From the NCBI GenBank assembly GCA_022072455.1, contig JAJVHY010000015.1, positions 124,001-188,000 of the forward strand: a stretch of 64,000 bases of DNA, read 5' to 3'. This document shows, in pieces, positions 39,417 through 50,300 of this stretch. Each line of letters starts with the position of its first letter. Position 1 is the stretch's first letter. The notes below the pieces were generated by a model, which ran no database searches, was not told the DNA's origin, and saw nothing but the letters and a program-made list of their open reading frames with translations. This DNA is from Verrucomicrobiia bacterium. Its GTDB lineage: Bacteria; Verrucomicrobiota; Verrucomicrobiia; Palsa-1439. Position numbers and translations under genes: made by a program.

Positions 39417-39486
39417 GGAAATCCTTCGCAAGCTCGCGCGTGTTTGTTTGCCAATTAACCGGCCAAGTTGCAATCAGCTTTTTCAT
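39406..39486 (-). CDS. Possible 26-codon coupling ORF in the junction
   Basis: ATG 39486 overlaps the stop of the 329-aa gene as ATGA and reads MKKLIATWPVNWQTNT... for 26 codons to a TGA at 39406-39408, just past the GTG start (39416) of the DUF6785-like gene. It fills the only sizeable gap in the middle of the operon. It could carry terminating ribosomes across to the next ribosome site; equally it may be chance. Confidence 0.25.
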   Translation of the reverse strand: MKKLIATWPVNWQTNTRELAKDFRVG

Positions 39487-40472
39487 GGAAGTGTTTCCGC
39501 AAACTCCCTGCGCTCCATGGCGGGATTTCGTACAAGAAATCGGAAATTGGTTTCGCCAAACAACTCCCGCAGATCCACCGGCGGCGCTTCCGGGAGATCC
39601 CACGCCACGGTCACCGTTTGGCGCGCCGCAGCTTTGGTCATTTTGCGCCACTGTAAATACGCCGCCAGTTGCCGGAACACGACTGCGGCGTTCGCGGCCG
39701 GCACCAGCACGCAATACCGGTTGAACCAGACTGCGTCGAAATAAAACTCCGCATCCGCCGGGACGCCGTACACGAGTTTCGGCAACGGCCAATATTTTCC
39801 CAAGCGCGGCAGCGCCGGCTCCGGCCACGGGTCGGCCGCCGTGAAATAGAGGAACGTCTCCCTCCGGCGCACAAAAGTTTCGAGCAACGGCGGCAACTCC
39901 GTCGTCCCGGCCCACACGGTCAGCGGCTTCGGGACCAGCCGGTCCAACCACGGCGCGGCCAGCGGCAACGGATATGAACCGCCGATCGTGCGGTTGAATC
40001 GCGCCAGATAATCGGTGATGAGCGCCAGCAGCGCCAACCACAACGTCCCGCGCGCCAGCAACAGATTCCACCGGTCCAGCCGGTTCGCTTCGAGTAATTG
40101 GTCTTCCTTGAAGGTCCGTTCCGCTTTTGCGTCCGGCGGGGCCACGCCGGTTTCGACGCTGACCGTTTTGCCCGCGGTGCGTTGCTGTTTGCCTTGTTGC
40201 CGGTAAGCCGGCACGCCGGCTTCCAAGCCAACCTCGTCCGCCGCGACCGGTGCGACCGTCAACGGTTCCTCAGCCAAGCGCACGGAACTGACGCGTTCGG
40301 AGTTGACCACGGCCAGCACCCAGCCGATGACCGCCAATTCGAGCGCGAGCACGTAATACCAGCCGCGTTTCCGGTGCCGGACGAAGCCGACCAGCACCAG
40401 CAACGCCACTGCCCAGACGACAATGGACGCGCAGCCGAGAACGCCAAAATAGTCGTATAGTCGCGCGATCAT
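39483..40472 (-). CDS. Unknown membrane protein, 329 aa
   Basis: Not recognised. ATG 40472 overlaps the DUF4159 gene stop as ATGA. Two N-terminal helices (about 12-33 and 40-56), a polar, probably periplasmic stretch of about 75 residues, and a third helix near 145-160 precede a C-terminal domain of about 170 residues with many aromatic and proline residues (ETFLYFTAADPWPEPAL, FYFDAVWFNRYCVLV). That domain looks compact and soluble but shows no motif I can name. It is conserved in place between DUF4159 and the OPT-like proteins only as far as this window shows. Confidence 0.75.
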   Translation of the reverse strand: MIARLYDYFGVLGCASIVVWAVALLVLVGFVRHRKRGWYYVLALELAVIGWVLAVVNSERVSSVRLAEEPLTVAPVAADEVGLEAGVPAYRQQGKQQRTAGKTVSVETGVAPPDAKAERTFKEDQLLEANRLDRWNLLLARGTLWLALLALITDYLARFNRTIGGSYPLPLAAPWLDRLVPKPLTVWAGTTELPPLLETFVRRRETFLYFTAADPWPEPALPRLGKYWPLPKLVYGVPADAEFYFDAVWFNRYCVLVPAANAAVVFRQLAAYLQWRKMTKAAARQTVTVAWDLPEAPPVDLRELFGETNFRFLVRNPAMERREFAETLP

Positions 40473-42043
40473 TTCCGGTATTTCCGCGTCAGTTCCAGAT
40501 AGTGGGTGAATGAGTAGTAAACGATGTTCACGCCCATTTCGATGGCCCCGTCAGCCAGACGCGGGTCCAGGCCGCTGTGGCCGGTCTTCCACGCGTCGTT
40601 GATGTCGCCGGGATGATAGAAGACGACCCACCGATTTTTGTATTTTACGCCGAGCGCCCGCCGGCCACCATGATGCCAGAGTGGCGGCGCGCCGTTGGCG
40701 AACGTGAATGGCGCTTGAAAAATCGGATCATCGTCGGCAATCGTCAGCAACGGATTCCCCGGCAAGACGCGGCCAATGAAGCTGCGGAACGCCGTGTGCC
40801 ATTGCGGACTGCCGCAATCGGCGAACAACATGCCGCCATCTTGTAGGTAGTCGCGGAGGATTTTGACGTCGGATTCCGCGACGTTGATGCTGCCGTCGCC
40901 GGTGATGTAGACGAATGGCGGCGCGAAGCCTTTCGGGTATTTCTTCAACGACGAAATCGGATGGCTTTCGCCTTGGGCCGCCACCTTGAAGCCGGTCATG
41001 CGCCGGAACGCAGTGAGGAAATTCACGTCCGCGCGCGTCAGCGAATCCATGCCGTCATCCCAACCCCGGCCACTGTATTCGAGACGGATGAAGCGGACGA
41101 CGGCCTTGTCCATCCCATCGGGCCAGCCGCCTTTCTTCCCGCCGCCGGCCCCCATCTTGCCAACCACGCGCGAGGCATTGGCCACATAGGTCAACTGGGT
41201 CATCTCATCCACTTTTTGTTGCACGTCTGAATCATCGAGTTGCGGGATGTAGAACGAAATCGGGGAGTTCGGATTGACGAGGTATTTTTTCTTTTTTTCC
41301 TTCGGCTTCGGCTTGACGATTTTGACGAGCGCCACCACCGGGTTGCCGCTGCCCTTCGGCACCCGGTACGGTTCGACACAGCCGCTGAGTTGCAGCAGCC
41401 ACGGCAGGAGAATGATGATCGCGATGTGGTACCCAAAACTCTGGAGCAAACTGCGCCGATACCGGGGATCTTTTCCGTGGGTGCGGAGATTTTCGACGAC
41501 TTGATCGCCGAGCACCGGCTCCGGCGGGGGCGGCCGGAAAATTTCAATCACATGCCGGCGCCACGAATAGATATAGAGCCCAACCGCCCAGAGGAACACC
41601 ATGGCGGCCGGCCAACATAAATCCCAGCGCCAGTAGAATAACCGGACGGTGTCCACCGGCGCGTCATCAATCAACACGCTCCGGTCACTGATGACGCCGG
41701 TTGCGGCGAGCACGGCGTACAGGAAGACAAACACCCAAGCCGCGACCACGATCAGACATTTGCGGATGAATCCGAGCGCCCATGGCCGGCGCGTGAACCC
41801 GGCCGCGAATCCGGCCAGTGCGACCAGCGCGGCAAACACCGAAAAGATCGCCAACACATTCAACACGCCAGGAATGCCGGCGCTCAGGAAGGCCGGGCCG
41901 GCTTGCGGGTGTTGGAGCAACCACTCGTCAGACGCCGCCGGTAAACGCACGGCCAGCGGCAAGCCGAAGGCTGCCAGCAATCCCAGCGGGGTGACGAGCC
42001 ACAGCACCGAGTGGCGCGCCGATTGGGCGGGGGCGGAAGCCAT
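40469..42043 (-). CDS. DUF4159 membrane protein
   Basis: 524 aa. Four or five N-terminal membrane helices (to about residue 220), then a short lysine-rich linker (KPKPKEKKKKYLVNP) and a C-terminal DUF4159 domain: FVYITGDGSINVAESDV, LRDYLQDGGMLFADCG, HPGDINDAWKTGH. DUF4159 has a class-I glutamine-amidotransferase-like fold without an obvious catalytic triad. It is common in PVC, myxobacterial and Bacteroidota gene sets with ATPases or ExbBD-like motors, where its job is unknown. Start shares one base with the TonB-like gene's stop (TAATG). Confidence 0.85.
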   Translation of the reverse strand: MASAPAQSARHSVLWLVTPLGLLAAFGLPLAVRLPAASDEWLLQHPQAGPAFLSAGIPGVLNVLAIFSVFAALVALAGFAAGFTRRPWALGFIRKCLIVVAAWVFVFLYAVLAATGVISDRSVLIDDAPVDTVRLFYWRWDLCWPAAMVFLWAVGLYIYSWRRHVIEIFRPPPPEPVLGDQVVENLRTHGKDPRYRRSLLQSFGYHIAIIILLPWLLQLSGCVEPYRVPKGSGNPVVALVKIVKPKPKEKKKKYLVNPNSPISFYIPQLDDSDVQQKVDEMTQLTYVANASRVVGKMGAGGGKKGGWPDGMDKAVVRFIRLEYSGRGWDDGMDSLTRADVNFLTAFRRMTGFKVAAQGESHPISSLKKYPKGFAPPFVYITGDGSINVAESDVKILRDYLQDGGMLFADCGSPQWHTAFRSFIGRVLPGNPLLTIADDDPIFQAPFTFANGAPPLWHHGGRRALGVKYKNRWVVFYHPGDINDAWKTGHSGLDPRLADGAIEMGVNIVYYSFTHYLELTRKYRK

Positions 42044-42462
42044 TACTTCACGCGGGTGTCATCCAGTGAAATGCCAAGGTCATTGGGTTGTTTGGGAATT
42101 TCGGTTTTGTCCGGCAAGTCGGTGATGGCTTTGATGATGGGCGCGTTGCTGCGTTGTTGCATCAACGTCTTGTCGCTGACCGGCGCGGCGGCGACATTGG
42201 TCGACGCGGGGGCCGGGGCCGGCGTGGGTGGGGCCGGTGGTTTGGGGGCGTTGGCTTTTACGAGCGCCTCGACGGCAGCTTTGCGTTCCGCCGCGCCTTC
42301 GGGGTCAATCCAGGTGTCGCGGATGTACCCGAGCGACAGGGTGCCGATGCAGAAAACATGGACGACCACCGCCAGCCCGATCCAGAGACCGAAGCGGCTG
42401 CGGGTGAACCCGGCCATCAATTTTTCCGGGGACATTTTCAGGACATCTTGGGATTCATTCAT
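42043..42462 (-). CDS. TonB-like transmembrane protein lacking a TonB C-terminal domain
   Basis: 139 aa from ATG 42462 with AGGAA upstream; a longer in-frame start inside the exbD gene is rejected. A cytoplasmic N terminus and one membrane helix (FGLWIGLAVVVHVFCIGT) with a TonB-style buried histidine (VVHVFCIG) are followed by a proline/alanine-rich spacer (PKPPAPPTPAPAPAS) and about 45 polar residues. The helix and spacer match TonB, but there is no TonB_C domain to grip an outer-membrane receptor. It likely links the ExbB/ExbD motor to some other periplasmic partner, perhaps the TPR proteins. Confidence 0.75.
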   Translation of the reverse strand: MNESQDVLKMSPEKLMAGFTRSRFGLWIGLAVVVHVFCIGTLSLGYIRDTWIDPEGAAERKAAVEALVKANAPKPPAPPTPAPAPASTNVAAAPVSDKTLMQQRSNAPIIKAITDLPDKTEIPKQPNDLGISLDDTRVK

Positions 42463-42475
42463 CGGTTGTTCCTCA

Positions 42476-42889
42476 TTACTTGGTACTTGGTTCGCCCACG
42501 GCGGCGATGGTGGCGCCGGCTTTGCCAATCGCGTCCAACACCGGCTCGAAAACGGCTTTGTCCACGGCTTTGTCACACTTGAACATCACGAGCCGCGCGG
42601 TCGGATCCGTCCGGCCTTCCAGCAGCGCGGTGACGCCGAGTTCGATGGACTGCGCGTCCGGGATTTCCTGGCCTTGCAGGTAAATCTTGCCTTCCTCGTC
42701 AATCGCGACCGAGATGGCGGATTCTTCCAGTTGGCGCACCGTCGGGACCTGCGGCAACTCCATTTTGATGCCGGTCTCCTTCGTGAAATTGCTGCACACC
42801 ATGAAAAAGATCGTCAGCAGAAACGCGATGTCGCCCATGCTGGCGGTCGGCAGGACGATGCCGCGACGTTTCCGGCGGGGCATTCTCAT
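42476..42889 (-). CDS. exbD: ExbD/TolR family protein (second)
   Basis: 137 aa. One N-terminal membrane helix (about 18-38) contains the essential aspartate in MGDIAFLLTIFFM, preceded by a basic cytoplasmic tip (PRRKRRG); the periplasmic ExbD domain follows. It overlaps the first exbD by 4 bases. In this family the helix sits inside an ExbB pentamer, and its Asp carries protons that rotate or pull the complex. The two ExbD proteins are divergent from each other, which suggests a heterodimer inside a single ExbB ring. Confidence 0.93.
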   Translation of the reverse strand: MRMPRRKRRGIVLPTASMGDIAFLLTIFFMVCSNFTKETGIKMELPQVPTVRQLEESAISVAIDEEGKIYLQGQEIPDAQSIELGVTALLEGRTDPTARLVMFKCDKAVDKAVFEPVLDAIGKAGATIAAVGEPSTK

Positions 42890-43308
42890 CGGCCGCCTCC
42901 CGGTGTTTCAGCGACCACGCCCAACACGCCGCTGGCGGCGCTAACGGCGGCCATGACTTCGTAGTACTGCTGGTAGTTGACCAATCCGCTCGCTTCCAAT
43001 ACGACGATCCGCTCGCCTTCGGGGCGGTTGGGCAGGTTTAACGCCAGCAGCTTGGCCCGCAAGTCCTCGATGGCGATCGGTTGATCGTCGAGTGTCAGCG
43101 CCCCGTCGCGCAATTTGATCCCCGGCATTTTGTCCTGCGTCGCGGTCGCATCGGTATGTTGCGCTGCCGGCATATCGCTGGTGATCCCACTGATCCGTTG
43201 GATGGAAGTCGTCAGGATGAAGAAGATGATCAGCAAAAATGCGACGTCCGACAGCGAATCCGTCGGAACGTTCGCTTCACTGGGTTTGCGTTGACGGCGC
43301 GCCGGCAT
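42886..43308 (-). CDS. exbD: ExbD/TolR family protein (first)
   Basis: 140 aa with an N-terminal helix carrying the proton-path aspartate (LSDVAFLLIIFFILTTS) and a periplasmic domain with a conserved-looking tail (YYEVMAAVSAASG). It starts 6 bases after exbB. The basic tip is PARRQRKPSEANVPTDS, similar to other ExbD N termini that bind ExbB. Confidence 0.93.
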   Translation of the reverse strand: MPARRQRKPSEANVPTDSLSDVAFLLIIFFILTTSIQRISGITSDMPAAQHTDATATQDKMPGIKLRDGALTLDDQPIAIEDLRAKLLALNLPNRPEGERIVVLEASGLVNYQQYYEVMAAVSAASGVLGVVAETPGGGR

Positions 43309-43314
43309 GGCGGA

Positions 43315-43968
43315 TCAGCGGGCGGCTTCGGAATGCCGGAGAGTGACGAAGTCCAGCAATTCGGCGGAGGCTTCGTGGACTTCCAGTTCGATCTGTTCGG
43401 CCCGGCTGGAGTAGTAGTGGAAGGGGATGACGGCAACCATCGCGATCAACAACCCGGCGGCCGTGGTGATCAACGCCTCGGAGATGCCGGCGGCGACGAT
43501 GCCACCTTGCAGCGCACCGGCGCCGGCAATCGCGGCGAACGATTTGATCATGCCGGTAACCGTCCCGGTCATGCCCAACAACGGCGCGGAGTTGCCAATG
43601 AATGACAGGATGTTGAGCCGTTTCTGGACGGCGTTCATCGCGGAGTAGGAGTAGTCCTCCAAGGCGTCTTCGACCAAGGGGCGGAGGACTTCGGGGCGCT
43701 GGGTGGCGTGGCTGTGTTTCTCATACGCCTGCAAGCCGGCGAGCAACACGGCCGACACCGGGCCGGGTGTGTTGGCGCACAACTGCGCCGCCTCGGCAAT
43801 TTTGTCCTCGTTCAAGAGTTGGAGGATTTTGGCCCGGAGCGCGCGGGTGTCCACCCGGCCGTTGGCGCGAAACGCCAGCGCGCGGTCAATGAACACGCCG
43901 ATGGCCAAAATGCTCTCGATCATCAGCGGGATCATCAGCGGCCCGCCTTTAATTATGTATTCTAACAT
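43315..43968 (-). CDS. exbB: ExbB/TolQ/MotA-family motor protein
   Basis: 217 aa from ATG 43968, which overlaps the preceding gene by 7 bases; a longer frame from 44037 lies in that gene. Three membrane helices: residues about 6-26, then near 110-135 (NSAPLLGMTGTVTGMIKSF, the family signature) and 150-175. A cytoplasmic loop separates the first two. ExbB pentamers enclose an ExbD dimer and convert proton flow to movement. One exbB with two exbD genes and a TonB-like protein forms a complete-looking motor here. Confidence 0.94.
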   Translation of the reverse strand: MLEYIIKGGPLMIPLMIESILAIGVFIDRALAFRANGRVDTRALRAKILQLLNEDKIAEAAQLCANTPGPVSAVLLAGLQAYEKHSHATQRPEVLRPLVEDALEDYSYSAMNAVQKRLNILSFIGNSAPLLGMTGTVTGMIKSFAAIAGAGALQGGIVAAGISEALITTAAGLLIAMVAVIPFHYYSSRAEQIELEVHEASAELLDFVTLRHSEAAR

Positions 43969-44303
43969 GAACTCGTCTCCTTCTGCTGGATCTGCGCCAG
44001 CAATTGATGGCCTTCCACCGGGGCCAGCTTCAAACACCGATACGGCACGCCGGTGGCGGGCGCCAAAATCACTTCACCGGTCACGGCGTTATACAAACTC
44101 GCGCGGAGGTCGGTCAACGGCACCCGCACCACGACCGGCCGCGGTCCGGCGGCGACCAGCAGCAACTCGGTTTCTGTTCCGACCGCCCACAATCGGGCCG
44201 GCTGCCACCACCGGCCCACGTCAACTTTCGTGGCAGTCGGCAGCGTCCACTGCGGGTTGGCAGTGTCCACCAGTTGGCGTTCGGGATTGGGGAGTGGGCT
44301 CAG
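43962..44303 (-). CDS. Small unknown protein (about 113 aa) between TPR and exbB genes
   Basis: No ATG is available downstream of the previous gene's stop. The best coupled start is CTG 44303-44301, overlapping that stop as CTGA; GTG 44270 is an alternative giving 102 aa. The frame downstream is open with a protein-like composition (VGRWWQPARLWAVGTE, VVVRVPLTDLRASLYNAV) and looks like a short beta-rich fold of SH3-like size. No signal peptide or membrane helix. Its 3' end overlaps exbB. Function unknown; expressed with the motor if real. Confidence 0.55.
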   Translation of the reverse strand: MSPLPNPERQLVDTANPQWTLPTATKVDVGRWWQPARLWAVGTETELLLVAAGPRPVVVRVPLTDLRASLYNAVTGEVILAPATGVPYRCLKLAPVEGHQLLAQIQQKETSSC

Positions 44304-47300
44304 TTGGTGCCTGCCTGATCGTTTTGTTCGACTTGGACCAACGCGTCTTCCGTCAGGCGTCCCCGCGCCGATTTGGCCCATTTGCTCTCGGGGTAATCCC
44401 ACGTCAGCTTCTTGTACATCCGGTAAGCGTTCACGTAATCGGGTTGCCGGAGTTTCATGTAACACTCGCCGCACCAGAACATGGATTGTGCGATCAAATC
44501 CGGTTCGGCTTTCTTTTCTTCGATGACGCGTTTGAAGACTTCGATGGCCTTCGGCAAATCTTCGGCGCGCATGTAACACTGCGCCGCGAGCACGGTGGTC
44601 TTGCCGGAGAGTTTGTGGTCGGGGAATCGGACGGCCAAGCGGCTGAACACTTGGGCGGCGGTCTTGAACATGTCGCGCGCTTGCATGAGCGCTTTTTCTT
44701 TTTCTACCACGCTGGCTTCCGCCGCCGCCTTGTCCTGGATTTCCCGGCCTTTGGTCAGGAAGTATTGGCCAAGCCGGGCGATGGTTTCGGCCACCAATTC
44801 ATTGTCGGGATACCGGTAGGAGAGTTTGACGTACTCCTCGCACGCCTGATCCACCTGGCCGGTCTTCTCGAAGATCAACGCTTTCTTGAATTGCGCTTTC
44901 GGCGCGTACGCGCTGTCGGGGTAGGTCGCCACGATGTCGCTGAAACGGACGACGGCTTCCATGTACGCCTTTTTCTTGGCTTCCTCGGTCGCGGCGTCGG
45001 TCGCGCCTTCGTAGGCGAGGTCGGCCAACAGGTAATCCGCCTGCGCCCGCGCTTCGGTGTTCGGGTAATCGCGGATGACTTCTTCGAGCAGTTTCTTGCC
45101 CTGGGCGATTTCCTGGCGCGACAATTCTTCCTGACCGAGTTCGCGGTGTTTCTTGGCCATTTCGAAATACGCTTCCGCGATCGTGAACTGCGTTTGCACG
45201 GCAATTTCCGGATCCTTGAAGCGTTTTGTGAACGGCAACACCGAGCCGGTCGCGCCTTTGAACACCTGCACCGTCCGTTCAACTTCGCCCGCCCGGTAAA
45301 TCGCGCGGATCGTGTCACCGTAGTTTACGCGCACCACATCGGTGGCGTTCGACTTGGCGGCGTCACCGGCAAACACCACATCCGCCCGGCCTTTGAACGT
45401 GCCGGAGTGCGAGAAGGTTTCGGTCAGTTTCAACGTCGTGCTCGGGCCGGAGGAGGCGACGAGTTTGATTTCGAGTTGATCCTTTTCGTCGGTGGTATCG
45501 CCAAGCGGATCAATCACGCGGAAATAGAGCGATTCCCCAACGTGCAGCGAGCTGACCGGCTGTTGATAGCGCCGCTCCATTACATCAAACAACGCATCGG
45601 CCTTTACCGCCACGTGTTGGGTGATCCAGTTGGTGCCGACTTGGAACGCGACGCGAATCTCGTCGCCCGGCCGCACCCCGAGCGCGGGGACTTTGGACTC
45701 GCCTTCGACCCAGCGCGTCTCGCCCTGGGTATCGACGGCGGGACCGCGGACTGAGACAGAGACGAAATCATCTTCCTTGAGGCTGGTCTGCCCCAGTTTG
45801 ATCGGGATCATGAATTGGAAGCGCCCGTCTTCCAGCGGATCGCGCGCCCGCGGGTTGCCGCGCACCTGCACTTCCCGGTAGCCCGGCGGCGGCGCCAACC
45901 GACCGGCATCGCCCACCGCACGGGTGAGCGTGATGGTGGCCGGCAGGGTTGGGTCGAAGGGTTGTGGTTTGCCGGCTTGGACGAGGATTGTGGCGGTGCT
46001 CTTGAAGGATTGGGCGATGGTCGGATAGACCAGATCCACCAGAAGCGGTGTGCCGACGAGGGCGCTGGCGGCTTGATTGCTCCAGACTGCCGCCACCGTG
46101 CGGGTGACCGGGATGAATTCTTCGAGGTGTTTGCCTTCGGCGGCGCGGGCGGCGACTTTCAGTTCATCCTCAGTCAGGGGGCGCGAGACCATGTCGTAAA
46201 CTTTCAAGACCGGCGTGGTTTCGACCGTTTGTTCGACGACCACGGTGCGATCCCACGGCACGCCGGGATCGGTGTTTTCTTCGTCGAGGTAGCCGATGAG
46301 TACGTCGTCGCCGGAGCGGACGGTGAGTTCGGCGGGACGTTGTGGCGCGCCGGCGACAGGAAAGACTTTGCCGATGAAGACGCCGGAATGGAGTTCGGTT
46401 TCGAGCGCTTCGAGGTTGATGCGTTGGCCGTCGCCGACGCGCGCCCAGAATTTCACTTTGTCCTGCGCGTCGCTGATGTCGCCGTCGGCGTCTTTGATGA
46501 AGATGTTGACGGCATCGCCGGGTTTGAAGCGGCGGAGTGGGATGTACTCGGGCCGGCGGTTGCCATTGGCATCCACGCGGCTTTCGATGAAGCACGCGCT
46601 CAACGTCGCGTTGTGATAGGTGGCGCGCAGCGATTCGGTGAGGACTTGCCGTTCTTTGGTGATGACGCGCGGGTCTTCGTAGGTGATGGTGACGCGGTCG
46701 CCGGGGACGACCTCGAGGATTTGGTTTTTACGCGCATTGATGACGTCGGCCGCGGCCGGCAAGACGGTCAGGCCGGTCGCATCGGTCAACGTGAGGCGTT
46801 TAATCGCCGGTGCATCGGTTTCGAAGTCCACGAGCCAGAGGCGCAGGACCCGGGCGCGGCTGTCCGGGGCGAAGGCCACGGTGAAGCCGGTATTTGTCGC
46901 CGTCACCACGGCCGGCTGCGGAAGTCCGGTGGCTTTGGGGGCGAAGACGATGGGATTATCATCCATCAGGAGTTCAAACTCCATCGGCGCGTTTTTCAGG
47001 ACGCGGACGTAGAGGTCAAGCCGGTGTTGGCCTTTGCTGAGGGAGCGGGTGATTTCGTGCGGGGAGCGGGTTTCAGTCTGGCCGTCCACCACCAGCAGGT
47101 AGTGGACGTTTTTGAGTTGGTTTTTGTGGTCGACGCGGAAGGTGTGCAGTTGGCGTTCGGCCAATTCCACGATGCCGGAGAATCGGGCGATGTGCCAGGC
47201 GGTACCGGGTGTTTTGAGTTTTTCCGTGCCGGGTTGCAGGGCTTTGCTGGCGCCGGCGGCAAGATAGCCAACGTCGAGGTAATCACGGCATTGCTCGACT

Positions 47301-50300
47301 GTGAGGGGGAGCGGGCGACCGCTCGCGAGAGGCGCCACTTCCCACCGCGGGGCCCCATCCCAAATCGGCAGGGCGGTCGGCCAGGCGGCCACATTGTTGA
47401 AATCGCGGCCATTGAGCGAGGTTTGGAGCAGGAAGTTTTTGAGTTTGCGGCCCGGCACGTCGGCTTGAATGACGAGTTGACCGAGGGGGACGTTGTTGTT
47501 GAGGTCCACGTTGAAGATTTTCGGGCGGTTGTTGTCGGCGAGACCAACCCAGGCCGGGTGATCGCCTTTGGCGATGACGAAGTTGGGCTCGCGGCCTTCT
47601 TCGGAGTCCGAGGCGTACGCGGTGGCCGGGGCCGAGGCCGTCGGAAGCTTGCCTTCAAAGACGCCGGTATAGGGCGCGGTTTCGGCGAGGACAAACGCAT
47701 CCACACGGTCGCCGCTGGTGGTGGCGGCGCGGATGGTGAGCGTGTTTTTGCCGCCAGTGGTGCTTTGGTCGAGGTCGGTGACGCGGACGTTGATGGCGGC
47801 GCCGGGTTTGATTTCGTTGTCCGCGCGGATGGTGCTGAGGGCGACGGAACTCTCGGCGGTGTCGTCCACGGCGACGCGGGCGCGGATTTGAGCTTCAAGG
47901 GCGCGTTCTTCCTGTTCGGCCTTGGAGAGGATTTTGCCGGAGGAGATGGCGAGTTCGGCGTCGGAAATCACGCTGATATTGGCGGGATCGCCGGCGGTGA
48001 TTTTGTGGAGCTGTTTGAATTTATCAGAATAGTCGTAGCGGACGACGTCGGCGCCGAGGACTTGGAGGAGGCGGTCGCCTTTTTTCGGGGCGCCGAGGGT
48101 GGTGCTGAGGGTGCCTTCGAATTTGGTCTTGGAATCGCCGAAGGGCAGGAGATTGAAGATTTCTTCGTCGCCGGAATCGGCCCAGACGCGGATTTCGATG
48201 TTGGCGGATTTGCCGGCAATGGCGAGGTTGCGGTCTTCGAGTTGGATTTTGAGCGGGCGGCCGGGCACGATGGTCTGCTGGTTGGCGGCGAGGCCGACGC
48301 GAACTTCAGTGGCTTCGACGAGTTTTTTGAGTTTGAGATACAGTTTACCTTCGAGGATGCGGGCGTTGGGGTGGGTGGGTTCGAGGGCGAAGACTTGTTC
48401 GAGGGCTTGCCGGGCTTCGGGGAATTGTTCCTGGTCGAATTTGACGAGGGCGAGTTGGTAGTTGGCTTGGGCTTGGAGGTAGGGGTCTTTGCGGCGGGCG
48501 AGTTTCTCGAGGAGATCGGTGGCTTTGTCGTAGTGTTTGGTGAGGCGGTCGACTTCGGCGATTTTCAACTCGGCTTCGCGGCGGGCGTCAGTGTCGGCGT
48601 ATTCCTTGGCGGTGGCGATTTGTTCGAATTGGGCGCGGGCGCGGGGAAATTCCTGCCGGGCAAAGGCAATGGAGGCGAAGGCGACGTAGAGGCGCGCGCG
48701 CACTTCAGGGTCGAAGTTGGTCGGGGCGGAGTCCACCCATTGCAGCAGGGTGCGGGCGAGGCTTTCGGCGTCATCGAAGTTGCCGAGGTCAGTCTGTTTT
48801 TCGACGATCCAGATGGTGAAGTTCGGGTCGAGTTCGCGGAAGGTGGAGGAGATGAGGTCGGCGCTGGTGCTGGCCAGTTGCCAGGCGTTGTCGAGTTTGC
48901 CACCGAGGTAGGCGGCTTGCGCGGCGAACAGCGGGTAACGCCGGTCGCTCCGTTCGACGGGGATGATGGTGCCGATGTTGGCCAGCGCGCGGGAACGCAT
49001 GGCGGCGAGGGCATTGCGGAGGCTTTCGTGGGCCGTCGCGCCGAGGAGGTCGAGGCCGACGGTGGCGTTGACCGCGGCGAGGTCGGCGGCGAGGCCGGGT
49101 TCGAGCAGGGCGCGGGCAAGGTTCGCATCGCCGGTATCGCGTTGGATGCGCCAGAGATGGGGCAGGATGGCGAAGAGTTCGGCGTCACGGTTTTCGGCGC
49201 GGAGCGCTTCGAAGATGAGGATGCCAAGCCGGTCATGGCCAGCGCCGGGAGCCCACGGGATGACGTTGGCATTTTGAATCAGACGGAGGCCGGTTTCAAA
49301 TTCGGCGGCCGTGAGTTTGGCCGGAGTGAGTCGGACGAGCTGGGTGAGACCGGGACGGCCGAAGGTGATCGGGAGGGAAGCGGCGAGGGTGGTGAAGGCG
49401 TTGAAGCGGTCGAAAAATTCTTTGCGACCGGCCTCGGTGCTGGCGTCGGCTTGGGTCGCCATCCAAGCGCCGCCGTTGGCGTAGTAGTCGAAGCGGGTTT
49501 TGCCGGCGTAGGTGGCGAGTTTGGCGAATAGGGCGGCGCGGACTGGCGGGTCAGCGAGAAGGGCGCGGTTGTGAATGTCGAAGAAGGCGGTGCGGGTGTA
49601 AACCTCTTTTTCGGATTCGTAGCCGAACGGATATTTTTCGTAGTCACCGAGGACTTCGGCGGTGGCGTTGGCGGCGAGGCGTTTTTCGTCGGTGCTGTAG
49701 AGCCAGAAGGCGGGGTCCACGAAGCGGGTGGCACGGACTTCGGCGGCGAACATTTCGTCGAAGGCGGTGAGGACGGAGTAGTTTTTGGCGAGTGCGTTGA
49801 ATTCGTTGCGGATGAGGTATTGGTAGGTCGCGGTGGCGCTGCGGTGGTCGGGCCGGTAGGCGGATTGGAGGAGGACTTTCTGGTCAATCATCTTGGCGAG
49901 GACTTCGGGGTGGAGGTTCTGGTTCAGACCGGATTCGAGGCGGCGGGAGAGGCGGAACCAGTGGAAGATTTCGGAGTGGAATTGTTTTTTCGCGAGTTGG
50001 TCGAGGAGCGCTTTGGCGAAGACGCCGCTGAGCTGTGTGTAGCGGGCGCGATTGGCCATGAGGGCGGTAACGGTTTCTTGGAGGGGGCGGTTGGCGGCTT
50101 GGGGTTCGTACCGGGTCAATTGGTCGGCGAGAATTTCGGCTTGGAAGTCGAAGGCGTCCGGGCGGGATTGAAGGAGGTAGGCGAGGGCCGCGCTGCCGCT
50201 GGGAGTTTTTTTGATGTCGTAGTCGCGCAGGAGGGCATAGGCCGCGCGGGCGGCAGCGAGAAACCCCGGTGTATCTTTCGCGCGAGTGGCGACGACGGCT

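Noticed and set aside
42043-44037. Tol-Pal system
   Set aside because: ExbB and ExbD resemble TolQ/TolR, but there are two ExbD genes and no TolA, TolB or Pal gene; the neighbours are unrelated.
45815-49531. 1238-aa plus-strand ORF with Gly/Glu/Phe-rich sequence
   Set aside because: Antisense shadow of the 2484-aa TPR protein, which has a signal peptide, overlaps with neighbours and recognisable repeats.
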